A DNA stretch of 11,498 nt from Cyanobacteria bacterium OH_CBB_238 (GCA_023409995.1 JAEYQN010000085.1:1-11498); one strand, 5' to 3'; counted from the first letter of the stretch, positions 1 through 6,361 are shown. Notes: generated by a model not told the origin, from the sequence alone. Program-made: numbers and translations.

Positions 1-45
1 GACAAGACGTTTAGTGAGATGGTGGAAATTATTAATAGTATCTAA
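1..45 (+). CDS. 3' end of an upstream gene (partial)
   Basis: The first 15 codons in frame 1 read DKTFSEMVEIINSI followed by TAA at 43-45, which looks like the C-terminal tail of a normal protein in codon use and composition. Nothing can be said about function from 14 residues. A second possibility is frame 2, which stays open to a TAG at 83-85, one base before the next start. Its translation (beginning TRRLVRWWKLL) looks less natural, so frame 1 is preferred. Confidence 0.45.
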   Translation, partial: DKTFSEMVEIINSI

Positions 46-65
46 ATCAGTTGAATCACTGATTT
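44..65 (+). repeat. Inverted repeat / weak hairpin at a gene end
   Basis: AAATCAGT (44-51) and ACTGATTT (58-65) are exact reverse complements around a 6-nt loop, directly overlapping the stop codon of the upstream partial gene. Only two of the eight pairs are G-C and there is no separate T tract, so it is at best a weak terminator or an RNA-stabilising hairpin. It could also be a protein-binding palindrome. Confidence 0.4.
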
Positions 66-86
66 CATATGACAAAAAGGAGTAGT

Positions 87-362
87 ATGGGAAGTATATA
101 TAGAATTTATCCTGTTGAACAATGGGATTATACGGAAAGTTGCAGCGTAAAAAACGTTGGAGAAGACATTCTAAAGGTAATAATTGGAGAATGTGACGAC
201 CACATAATCGATGGAATATCAGTGTACATGCTTAAATCACATTTCGATAATTGCAAGAGTGGAAAGTGGCAAGTAAAAAGAGAACCATATACGGAACATA
301 AGATAATTCTAATTGATGAGAATGGGAAATCAATTGGCAACATTAAAAACTTTATATATTAG
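87..362 (+). CDS. Hypothetical phage protein, 91 aa
   Basis: This is a 91-residue protein beginning MGSIYRIYPVEQW. The ATG at 87 is chosen over the in-frame ATG at 69 because AAAAGGAG lies at 75-82, just upstream of 87, while 69 has no SD. No family is recognised. The sequence alternates charged and beta-prone stretches, has three cysteines, no signal peptide and no membrane segment, and ends in a hydrophobic IKNFIY tail. It heads a run of small unknown genes upstream of the replication operon, a usual place for host-takeover or accessory genes, but no function can be assigned. Confidence 0.7.
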   Translation: MGSIYRIYPVEQWDYTESCSVKNVGEDILKVIIGECDDHIIDGISVYMLKSHFDNCKSGKWQVKREPYTEHKIILIDENGKSIGNIKNFIY

Positions 363-366
363 TAGA

Positions 367-382
367 TGAAAGCATGATTTCA
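367..382 (+). repeat. Near-perfect 16-bp palindrome in an intergenic gap
   Basis: TGAAAGCATGATTTCA reads the same on both strands except for one symmetric pair of positions (14 of 16 bases). It sits in the 39-bp gap between two small genes, just upstream of the SD at 391-395. Dyads of this size are typical of dimeric regulator sites, but a single copy may be chance. Confidence 0.3.
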
Positions 383-401
383 AGTTAGAAGGGAGAGATT
401 T

Positions 402-717
402 ATGAGTAAATTTGATTATATGGTTTTTACTGGTGGGGAATCAGAAGAATTTGTGGCTCATGCAAAAAAAACTAACTAAAGAACAAACGATAAACACAAT
501 GCTGGCAGAAATGGATTATTTGAGTTTTGGAAATGAAACAAGCGAATATAGATTTCCAACCATTGATGATATAAATGAAAGGCATTGTAAATATTATGTA
601 AAAACTCCTGATTGGTGTGGATATGATGGTGAAGGTGGATGCTATACATATTGCAACAAAGATGCAAAAGGAGGGTTTCCCGTATACGCAATAGAACTAA
701 AGGATCTAAAAAAGTAG
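402..717 (+). pseudogene. Small phage protein split by a +1 shift at an A8 run
   Basis: A well-placed SD (GGGAG at 391-395) precedes an ATG at 402 that opens MSKFDYMVFTGGESEEF, but this frame stops at 477-479 after 25 codons. The rest of a natural-looking protein continues in the next frame to a TAG at 715-717. The two join exactly at the run of eight A's at 464-471: with seven A's the gene would encode one 104-residue protein (reading AHAKKLTKEQ across the joint). The downstream part has a Cys-rich patch, CGYDGEGGCYTYC, at joined residues 72-84, then GGFPVYAIEL. No family is named. The reading frame open upstream of the joint (TTG at 412) gives an unnatural sequence and is not a credible start. 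The gene is either mutated, mis-sequenced at a homopolymer, or expressed by slippage. Confidence 0.65.
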
Positions 718-752
718 CAGAAAGAATGGATTTATTGGATTGGGGGTAAAGT

Positions 753-1172
753 TTGCTTAAAGAAAAGATATACCAAAAAATTATGAGTTACGCAAAATCA
801 AATTTTCAGCAACTTAATACTGATGAGTTTATAATTGGAGATGCTCCTTTTAACGCAAGATGTCACCTGAATTCAGTTCAACATTATAAAAATGGAACAG
901 CTGCAAAGGTAATAGCGTGTTATGCAATAGATAACACAGACAATTCTCAGTGTATTCATTTTATAAATCAGTTAAGTAGTGGAAAATACCAGGATAATAC
1001 ATGGGGATGGAGATATAAACAACATTCGTATTACATAATAAAGGAAGTGTCTGAAAAAGAGATGGATAATATATGGGATTTGTTATCACAGCTTAAAAAA
1101 TCCTTTATAGATATCAACAGTAGTTCTATAGAAAGAAAATTGTCTAGGATAGATCATAACAATGCAATTTAG
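753..1172 (+). CDS. Hypothetical phage protein, 139 aa, TTG start
   Basis: This 139-residue soluble protein begins MLKEKIYQKIMSYAKSNF. A TAA lies in frame at 747-749, so the start must be the TTG at 753 or later. A G-rich element GGGGGT at 742-747 is an acceptable, imperfect SD for it, whereas the ATG at 783 has none. The N-terminal 25 residues look helical, the middle (NTWGWRYKQHSYYIIKEVS) looks beta-rich, and the C-terminus from about residue 100 looks helical and basic. No family or catalytic motif is recognised. It lies in the same orientation between the frameshifted gene and a 69-aa acidic protein. Confidence 0.65.
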   Translation: MLKEKIYQKIMSYAKSNFQQLNTDEFIIGDAPFNARCHLNSVQHYKNGTAAKVIACYAIDNTDNSQCIHFINQLSSGKYQDNTWGWRYKQHSYYIIKEVSEKEMDNIWDLLSQLKKSFIDINSSSIERKLSRIDHNNAI

Positions 1173-1210
1173 AACATGAATGTATTGTTTCATTTAGAAA
1201 GGAGGTTATT

Positions 1211-1420
1211 ATGGCAGATAACAAAGTAGAATTAAAATTAGAGCATATTGGTTATACAACAGTAAAAGGCAGTAAAGTATTAGAGTACGTTGACAGTGTA
1301 CAAAAGTCAGGACACTTGGTAGCAATTGATAGTTTCGAAGAAGAAGACTATATTGACGACATGGATCAAATTATTGATGACGAGTTTTACACGATTACAT
1401 TATTTAAACTAAGACAATAA
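1211..1420 (+). CDS. Hypothetical small acidic protein, 69 aa
   Basis: The gene has an excellent SD (AAAGGAGG, 1198-1205) five bases before its ATG, so translation is probably strong. The 69-residue product has an N-terminal half with alternating hydrophobic residues (KVELKLEHIGYTTV) and a strongly acidic segment at about residues 43-57 (EEEDYIDDMDQIIDD) before a beta-like end, FYTITLFKLRQ. Small acidic phage proteins are sometimes DNA mimics or inhibitors of host enzymes, but nothing here proves that. No family is recognised. Confidence 0.7.
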   Translation: MADNKVELKLEHIGYTTVKGSKVLEYVDSVQKSGHLVAIDSFEEEDYIDDMDQIIDDEFYTITLFKLRQ

Positions 1421-1447
1421 GAAGGTAAATAGAAAAGGAGAATGAAT

Positions 1448-1861
1448 ATGAATGATTTAAAAATGAATACAAACGGTATCTATTTAGATACAACCAAATG
1501 GATAGCTTCCGCTATGAATGTAGGAACAATTACGGCAGATAGGATTGACTATTGCGGTATCCCTATTATAACAAAAGAGGTTGACAACAATAAGGTTTAT
1601 TTGTATGAAGCATACGGCATTCCAAAAGATTGTATTACATACAAAACCGAGTTTGTAAATAAGACTAAGCAAACATATCTTAACATTACTGGAGAATATG
1701 ATAATTCTGTACTTGGCTTTAAGAAGAAATTGAATGTACATCTTCTTATTGATACTAAGATTTATGATTCATATGAAGTTTACGTTGAAGACGGGTTGGT
1801 AACAGTAGTATTACATGAAATCATCAATGAAGAACCAGAATTAAAAGATATGTCAAAATAG
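1448..1861 (+). CDS. Hsp20/alpha-crystallin-like small heat-shock protein
   Basis: The 137-residue product has the layout of an alpha-crystallin domain at about residues 49-124. It shows an early strand with a GIPKD turn (57-61, like the family's PG-x-[KR]-x-[DE] turn), a strand ending in LNITGEY (78-84, like the usual L-x-I-x-G-E), a central strand with LNVHLLID (95-102), and the late xGLVTVVL element (116-122) matching the family's G-x-L motif. Family members are ATP-independent holdase chaperones that form oligomers. The start at 1448 is chosen because AAAAGGAG ends at 1440, seven bases away; the in-frame ATG at 1442 is too close. The length fits the family. The call rests on pattern matching by eye. 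The terminal I-x-I motif is not clear, though EIINEEPEL may serve. It could assist folding of phage proteins or protect them under stress. Confidence 0.6.
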   Translation: MNDLKMNTNGIYLDTTKWIASAMNVGTITADRIDYCGIPIITKEVDNNKVYLYEAYGIPKDCITYKTEFVNKTKQTYLNITGEYDNSVLGFKKKLNVHLLIDTKIYDSYEVYVEDGLVTVVLHEIINEEPELKDMSK

Positions 1862-1867
1862 CATACC

Positions 1868-1904
1868 ATATATAGTAGTGTAAATTTCTTAAGATACTAT
1901 ATAT
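1868..1904 (+). repeat. AT-rich inverted repeat after the Hsp20-like gene
   Basis: ATATATAGTA (1868-1877) and TACTATATAT (1895-1904) are exact reverse complements with a 17-nt loop in the 94-bp gap after the stop at 1861. Nine of ten pairs are A-T and no T tract follows, so it is not a convincing terminator. It may be a regulator site or a weak RNA hairpin. Confidence 0.3.
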
Positions 1905-1955
1905 TGATTAATTTTGCCAATAAATCAACCATTTCAAAGGCGGTGAGAAAAGTTA

Positions 1956-2177
1956 ATGTCGGATGAGAAATTAGACGCTATAGATAACATAAAAGGACAA
2001 TTATCCGTTGGATATATTGATCTAGGACTTCACGATGATATGGAACTAGCAATCATAAACGATGCAATTGCATTATATGAGAAAGAACATTCTATTGTTA
2101 GACACGATAGGATAAATGAACCTAAGATTATACCAAACAAATTAACTGGAGTGGTCATACATAGAACTGGTAATTAA
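1956..2177 (+). CDS. Hypothetical small protein, 73 aa
   Basis: The ATG at 1956 is preceded by AAAGGCGGTGA (1937-1947), which matches the anti-SD sequence at all but one position. The 73-residue product opens MSDEKLDAIDNIK, has a likely helix around MELAIINDAIALYEKEH (about residues 29-45), and ends in a basic stretch with several isoleucines and prolines. There is no signal peptide, membrane segment or known motif. It is the last gene before the promoter-bearing gap at 2178-2394, so it probably belongs to the upstream transcription unit. Confidence 0.65.
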   Translation: MSDEKLDAIDNIKGQLSVGYIDLGLHDDMELAIINDAIALYEKEHSIVRHDRINEPKIIPNKLTGVVIHRTGN

Positions 2178-2212
2178 TATTAAATATAATAAAACAAAAT
2201 CTTATAAAAGTA

Positions 2213-2241
2213 TTGACAGAGATATAAATAGATGATATGAT
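2213..2241 (+). promoter_or_regulatory. Strong sigma-A (sigma-70-type) promoter for the replication operon
   Basis: A perfect -35 (TTGACA, 2213-2218) is followed by exactly 17 bp and a -10 of TATGAT (2236-2241), one base from consensus. TG at 2233-2234 adds the extended -10 element common in Gram-positive hosts. The predicted transcription start is near 2248, giving a leader of about 147 nt before the GTG at 2395. It lies in the only sizeable intergenic gap of the window and would drive the whole replication operon using unmodified host RNA polymerase. Confidence 0.85.
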
Positions 2242-2247
2242 ATAGAA

Positions 2248-2394
2248 GTCAGGTAGTGTGGCAGCTACAAGACAGAACTTATAAACAAACAATTTTCCAA
2301 AATATTATAAAAACTGAATATGAGTTTGTTTCACTTTCCTATGCTATCGCAGAAATGCGTTTAAATATAACAATGAATAATAGGAGGAAATAGA
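2248..2394 (+). promoter_or_regulatory. Structured 5' leader of the replication operon
   Basis: The predicted untranslated leader contains several inverted repeats: GTAG/CTAC at 2253-2256 and 2265-2268; AAACAAAC (2283-2290) with GTTTGTTT (2324-2331), a possible long-range 8-bp pairing; and CGCA-GAAA-TGCG at 2348-2359, a short stem with a GNRA-type tetraloop. The SD AGGAGG is at 2382-2387. No known riboswitch class is recognised and no T tract suggests attenuation. Leader-level control is possible but unproven. Confidence 0.35.
2256..2393 (+). CDS. Possible leader ORF, 45 codons (tentative)
   Basis: A GTG at 2256 opens 45 sense codons ending at TAG 2391-2393, one base before the GTG start of the annealing-protein gene. 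The frame has no stop from 2241 onward, which is mildly unusual in such AT-rich DNA. The predicted peptide begins MWQLQDRTYKQTIF and ends MNNRRK. The nearby AGG (2251-2253) is too close to the GTG to be a good SD, so translation is doubtful. If real, it could couple translation to the downstream gene. Confidence 0.18.
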   Translation: MWQLQDRTYKQTIFQNIIKTEYEFVSLSYAIAEMRLNITMNNRRK

Positions 2395-3069
2395 GTGTCA
2401 GAAAAAAATAATTTTGAGATGCTTTATGATACTGACGTTAGAGATAGGATGTATCAAAAGCAAGGTCTTAATTATATTCCTTGGGCGACTGCTTGGAGTG
2501 AGGTAGCAAAAGTTTTCCCAGATGCAACATATGAAATTGTAAAGTTTGGGGAAAGCCAGCTTCCATATGTAGAAAGTGATTTAGGAATAATGGTATTTAC
2601 AAAGGTGAAGATAGATGATGTGGTAAGAGAAATGTGTCTTCCAGTAATGGATGGAGCAAATAAAGCAATGAAAACTAGCCCCTATACATACAAAGTAAAG
2701 CATTATGAAAATAAAAAATGGGATGGCAAGACATATGATGATAAAACAGTAGAGTCCGCTACTATGTTTGACATCAACAAGACAATCATGAGATGTCTTG
2801 CAAAGAACTTAGCTATGTTTGGACTTGGATTGCACTTATGGACAAAGGAAGAAGCTCCAGAAGCAGTTTTAGATTGTGAGAAATTACAAAAAGAATGTAT
2901 GGACTTAATTAAGAAGAGGTCTGATTTATCAGAAAAAACAAAGGAAAAAGTAGGAGAGATATGTAAGGAACTACTTCCAGAACAGAATGGAGATCCACGA
3001 CTTTGCCAAGATAATGAAATCTTAGATAGCTTAAAAAAGAAGTTATTAGCACTTAGAAAAATTGTGTAA
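2395..3069 (+). CDS. Sak3/DUF1071-family single-strand annealing protein
   Basis: This 224-residue protein carries the conserved signature of the DUF1071/Sak3 family of phage annealing proteins. It shows YIPWATAWSEV at residues 27-37, LPVMDGANKAM at 82-92, and INKTIMRCLAKNLAMFGLGL at 127-146, followed by the acidic WTKEEAPE. The family binds single-stranded DNA and anneals complementary strands during phage recombination and recombination-dependent replication. The C-terminal 65 residues (about 160-224) are charged, probably helical, and more variable. The GTG start is set by AGGAGG at 2382-2387, seven bases upstream. It is the first gene after the strong promoter, followed 17 bp later by an SSB-like gene, the usual pairing. 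The nuclease at 6362-7144 could supply the resected ends. Family assignment is strong; biochemical activity is inferred. Confidence 0.85.
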   Translation: MSEKNNFEMLYDTDVRDRMYQKQGLNYIPWATAWSEVAKVFPDATYEIVKFGESQLPYVESDLGIMVFTKVKIDDVVREMCLPVMDGANKAMKTSPYTYKVKHYENKKWDGKTYDDKTVESATMFDINKTIMRCLAKNLAMFGLGLHLWTKEEAPEAVLDCEKLQKECMDLIKKRSDLSEKTKEKVGEICKELLPEQNGDPRLCQDNEILDSLKKKLLALRKIV

Positions 3070-3086
3070 TTAATAGGAGGATAAGA

Positions 3087-3470
3087 ATGTTTAGCAATGG
3101 GTCATATTTAAAAATTTGGGAAGTAAAAAATGTCTCAGACAAGTATACAGATGTTAGAGCAACGACAAGCAAAAAGACAGATAGCGGTACATACGAACAA
3201 GATTTCGGAGGTTTTGTTAGATTGATTGGCAAAGCTAATAATCAATTTAAAAACGCAGGAGACAAGCCTTCATTAAAGATTGAGAAGTGTGGTGTTACTA
3301 GCGCATATGTAAAAGAAAAGAATACAACTTATACAAACTTTATTGTATTTGAATTTGCAGATAGTAATAGTTCTTCTGCTCAGCCATCAAAACCAGCTAA
3401 AAGCAGTAAACCAGGAGATGGGTTTATGAGCATACCAGACCAAGTAGACGAAGAGCTTCCGTTCGCGTAA
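3087..3470 (+). CDS. ssb: Phage single-stranded-DNA-binding protein (SSB-like)
   Basis: The 127-residue protein has a beta-rich N-terminal region of about 90 residues (opening MFSNGSYLKIWEVKNV, with GGFVRLIGKA at 41-50 and TNFIVFEF at 83-90) compatible with an OB fold. A low-complexity Ser/Pro/Lys linker follows at about 93-112, and then an acidic tail, DEELPFA (121-127). That tail mirrors the DDDIPF tip by which bacterial SSBs recruit partners, though here an alanine follows the Phe. It does not show the standard bacterial SSB sequence, so it is probably a divergent phage SSB. AGGAGG at 3075-3080 sets the ATG. It sits between the annealing protein and the helicase, where it would protect unwound strands. 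Confidence 0.72.
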   Translation: MFSNGSYLKIWEVKNVSDKYTDVRATTSKKTDSGTYEQDFGGFVRLIGKANNQFKNAGDKPSLKIEKCGVTSAYVKEKNTTYTNFIVFEFADSNSSSAQPSKPAKSSKPGDGFMSIPDQVDEELPFA

Positions 3471-3480
3471 GAGGTAAAGT

Positions 3481-3954
3481 ATGAGTAAGCAGAAAACATA
3501 CGTCTGTGGATATAGTAGCTGCTTACATGATAAAGAACCTATCCCATCTGAGATTGCCGTCAAAGATGGGAATAGGTATTATCACGAAGATTGTTTGAAG
3601 GACAAACAAAATAGGCAAAAGGTATTTGAACTCTACTACAAGTATTACAAATCTACTGAAGATTTTGTTATGGTACGAAAGGCCATATCGGAGTATTCAA
3701 GTAACTTTGGAAGTGAATATATCTTATATGTTCTTTGTCAGGCTATACATACAAGAATTCCTTTTAAGGGTATATTCACTCTTGGTTGGTTGTGTAAAAA
3801 TAACATGGACATTAAGAAGAAATACAGTAATATGAAATCAAAAAAACAAGTATCAAAATATAATTTTGATGATGTAGAAATAAGGGAATCTGAAGTCAAT
3901 GAAATAGTCTTTTCAAACAATAAAAAAGCATGGACAGACACCCTGTTCGGTTAG
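3481..3954 (+). CDS. Zinc-finger-like phage protein of unknown function, 157 aa
   Basis: The N-terminal 40 residues hold four potential metal ligands: C9 and C14 (CGYSSC) and H35 and C38 (YYHEDC), about 20 residues apart, as in treble-clef or LIM-like zinc knuckles. The rest (about 41-157) is helical, basic in the middle (KKKYSNMKSKKQVSKY at 112-127) and ends AWTDTLFG. There are no nuclease or ATPase motifs. The ATG has GAGGT at 3471-3475 in the 10-bp gap after the SSB-like gene, and its own stop TAG overlaps the SD of the helicase gene, so the three are probably co-translated. The position just before the helicase raises the idea of a helicase loader or replication accessory factor, but the sequence does not show it. 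Confidence 0.7.
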   Translation: MSKQKTYVCGYSSCLHDKEPIPSEIAVKDGNRYYHEDCLKDKQNRQKVFELYYKYYKSTEDFVMVRKAISEYSSNFGSEYILYVLCQAIHTRIPFKGIFTLGWLCKNNMDIKKKYSNMKSKKQVSKYNFDDVEIRESEVNEIVFSNNKKAWTDTLFG

Positions 3955-3963
3955 GAGGATAAT

Positions 3964-5313
3964 ATGGAGTTACCTCATGATATAAGTGCTGAATCTGGTG
4001 TTATATGTAGTTTGATATTATATCCGAATTATGCACTAGAATGTAACACATTAAAAGAAGGTCATTTTTATGATAAGAAGAATGGAGTTCTTTATTGGAC
4101 TATATTACAACTTGTCAGTAAAAATGTTAATAAAATAGACGCACAGAATTTAACGATTGAAATAAAGGCCGATAAAAATAGATCATCAATTATGGGCGAA
4201 GATATTCAAGAACAAATAGAAGAGATAGTAGAAGATGCTCATCTTCTTGCGAGAGATAGCATTGACGAGTATAAGCAACTAGTCAATAGAGTAGTCGGTC
4301 TAGGGTTTAAGCGTAGACTATATGAAGAAATTAAGCGAATAGAGAATAAATGTTTAACAGACTCAACAAATGATATAGCTCAAATTAATGGAGAGATAAC
4401 ATCAAAAATGGATACTCTTGCTATAGATTATATTGCTGATGAAGAGATTAGAACTTTCGGTAATAAGACAAAAGAGCTATGGAATAAGTTAGTTGAAAGC
4501 AGAAATTCAGATGGAACATTTGGCAGTCAACCAAAATGGAAATGCTTGAGTAAGTATTTTACATATCAAAACGGAGAATTAGTTTTATATTGTGCAAGAA
4601 GAAAAGCAGGAAAATCAGTAATTGCACTTAATGAAACAGTTCATCAATTAAAGCAAGGGCATAAAGTTGTATACTTTGATACCGAAATGTCTGATTTACA
4701 ATTTTACACAAGACTTTTATCTCATATTACTGGAATCGAAGAAAATAAGATAAAAGCAGGAACGTATGGTTCTGAAGAGTCTGACATAATAGAAGATGCA
4801 AAGAAATGGATTGATAAACAACCATTAATCCATGAGTATAACCCACGTTGGACAAAAGAATCAATTATAACAAAATGTAAAATACTCCACAATCAAGGTA
4901 AACTAACATTCTTAATTTATGATTATTTTAAGGATACATCTGGCAAAGCAACTTCAAGCTCTGAAATATATAATGAATTAGGTAACTGGTGTGATGCAAT
5001 TAAGAATTTGGTTCTTGGAGCGTTAGATATAATGGGTATTGCTTTTGCTCAGTTAAACAGAGAAAACAAGATTGCTGACTCAGATAAGCTAGAGAGGTTT
5101 TGTAGTACAGGTGTCATGTGGAGAAAGAAAACTCCAGAAGAAATCTCTCAAGATAGTAGAGAATGTGGGAACTATGCGATGCAAGTAATGTTCAATCGAA
5201 TTGGTGGATTTCATGATGAAGATGACTATTTTGATATGCTCTTCAAAGGTTCTATTTTAACGATTGAAGAATGTGTAAAACAACACTCAAGACAAACTAC
5301 ACCGTTTGAATAG
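3964..5313 (+). CDS. dnaB: DnaB-family replicative DNA helicase
   Basis: This 449-residue protein has both DnaB domains. Residues 1 to about 110 match the N-terminal helical domain (PHDISAESGVICSLIL near the start, then FYDKKNGVLYWTILQL at 35-50). The RecA-like core follows a linker. Its Walker A is ARRKAGKS at 211-218; an Ala in the first position is normal for DnaB. The catalytic Glu is E241 in FDTEMS, Walker B is FLIYD (316-320), and the DNA-sensing Gln motif is AQLNRE (362-367, compare DnaB SQLNR). It would form a hexameric ring that unwinds the fork 5'-3' on the lagging strand. The length is that of a normal DnaB. AGGAGG at 3953-3958 precedes the ATG. The primase follows directly, matching the helicase-primase partnership. 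Confidence 0.92.
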   Translation: MELPHDISAESGVICSLILYPNYALECNTLKEGHFYDKKNGVLYWTILQLVSKNVNKIDAQNLTIEIKADKNRSSIMGEDIQEQIEEIVEDAHLLARDSIDEYKQLVNRVVGLGFKRRLYEEIKRIENKCLTDSTNDIAQINGEITSKMDTLAIDYIADEEIRTFGNKTKELWNKLVESRNSDGTFGSQPKWKCLSKYFTYQNGELVLYCARRKAGKSVIALNETVHQLKQGHKVVYFDTEMSDLQFYTRLLSHITGIEENKIKAGTYGSEESDIIEDAKKWIDKQPLIHEYNPRWTKESIITKCKILHNQGKLTFLIYDYFKDTSGKATSSSEIYNELGNWCDAIKNLVLGALDIMGIAFAQLNRENKIADSDKLERFCSTGVMWRKKTPEEISQDSRECGNYAMQVMFNRIGGFHDEDDYFDMLFKGSILTIEECVKQHSRQTTPFE

Positions 5314-5323
5314 GAGGTATTCT

Positions 5324-6358
5324 ATGTCACCTAGAGATACGGTAAAAGAAATTCTGTTTAACGATAGAATGAAGATAGTATACATATTGGAAGAGTTGGG
5401 ATGTTATAAAATCAATCCTAGTTTCGCACAAAATGAAATCAGATGTGCTTTGCCATATGGGACTAATGCAACATCTATTTCAGTTTTACTACAAGAATAT
5501 ATTCCAGTTTATGTATTTAGTATGCCAGAATATGACGATTACGAGAGAAAAGATATTATTACCCTAGTCCAGTTTATTAAAGGATACGACTTCTTTAAAG
5601 CCCTTGAATGGTTATGTGTAAAACTTCAAGTTGAATTTGGAGACTATACTCCGACAGAAACAATGCCAATCGTTAATGAAATACGAAGAGAAAAGCGTAA
5701 GAAGAGAAATGATGGAATTAATACTTTAGAACACAAAATATTACCTTTGAGCGAATTAACTAAATATGATAAGTGTGTAGTTGAAGATTGGACTAAAGAA
5801 GGGCTGTCTCCTGAATCTCAAACTAAGTATGGGATTTTAAACGATAAGACGAAACATAGGTGGTTAATTCCAATCTATGATGAGAATGGGAATTTGGTTA
5901 GTTTTAAAGGTAGGACTTATTCTCCAAGTTGGGAGCAGATGGGTATATCAAAATATATCTATTATGAAAAACTTGGTGTAAATGATATCTTATTTGGACT
6001 TAACTTTAATAAAGAAAAGATTAAAGAAAAAGACGAGATTATACTTTTTGAAGCTGAGAAATCGGTTATAGCTGCCGATAGTTATGGTTACGATTGGAGT
6101 GCGAACTTAGGGAAAAATGGAATTAATAAGCACCTAAGAAAAAAGATTTTATCCTTAAAAATATCTAATTGTGTTTTGGCTTTTGATAAAGATGTTTCAT
6201 GGGCTGATGGGTTAAAAGAAGCAAAGAAATTAAGTAAGTATATGAATGTTTACATTGTATTTGATAGACAAGGATTGCTATCAAGCAAGCAAAGTCCAGT
6301 AGATAAAGGGAAAAATATCTGGGAAATATTATATAGAACACGTCAGAAAGTGAGGTAG
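5324..6358 (+). CDS. DNA primase with TOPRIM domain (phage DnaG-like)
   Basis: The 344-residue product resembles a shortened DnaG. Its N-terminal ~100 residues take the place of the zinc-binding domain (GYDFFKALEWL at 86-96 matches the DnaG segment that follows the zinc ribbon), but only C27 and C41 are visible there, so the zinc site looks lost or degenerate. A basic linker (REKRKKR) follows. The TOPRIM fold spans about 237-305, with catalytic E243 and/or E245 in LFEAEK and D288/D290 in AFDKD. A later SPVDKGKNIW (324-333) matches the D-x-G-like end of many phage primases. The ATG at 5324 is chosen because AGGAGGT (5312-5318) precedes it; the TTG at 5306 lies inside the helicase gene without an SD. 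It has no helicase domain of its own and presumably works with the adjacent DnaB-like protein. Confidence 0.82.
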   Translation: MSPRDTVKEILFNDRMKIVYILEELGCYKINPSFAQNEIRCALPYGTNATSISVLLQEYIPVYVFSMPEYDDYERKDIITLVQFIKGYDFFKALEWLCVKLQVEFGDYTPTETMPIVNEIRREKRKKRNDGINTLEHKILPLSELTKYDKCVVEDWTKEGLSPESQTKYGILNDKTKHRWLIPIYDENGNLVSFKGRTYSPSWEQMGISKYIYYEKLGVNDILFGLNFNKEKIKEKDEIILFEAEKSVIAADSYGYDWSANLGKNGINKHLRKKILSLKISNCVLAFDKDVSWADGLKEAKKLSKYMNVYIVFDRQGLLSSKQSPVDKGKNIWEILYRTRQKVR

Positions 6359-6361
6359 TTT

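Noticed and set aside
1484..1741. 85-codon minus-strand open frame opposite the Hsp20-like gene
   Set aside because: It lies wholly within a plus-strand gene with a strong SD and family signature; composition is that of an antisense shadow.
2178..2212. Very AT-rich stretch as a possible replication origin
   Set aside because: No iterons or DnaA-box cluster accompany it; AT-richness upstream of a strong promoter is common.
3505..3513. DnaA-box-like TGTGGATAT
   Set aside because: It is a single copy inside a coding region with a mismatch; a similar string at 615-623 is also coding. There is no cluster to suggest an origin.
3626..3835. 69-codon plus-strand open frame inside the zinc-knuckle gene
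   Set aside because: It is out of frame within a convincing gene, has no SD, and its translation shows no motif.
4594..4617. Apparent loss of the first Gly in the helicase Walker A motif
   Set aside because: DnaB-family helicases normally have Ala at this position (A-R-x-x-x-G-K-[ST]), so the ATPase site is not degenerate.
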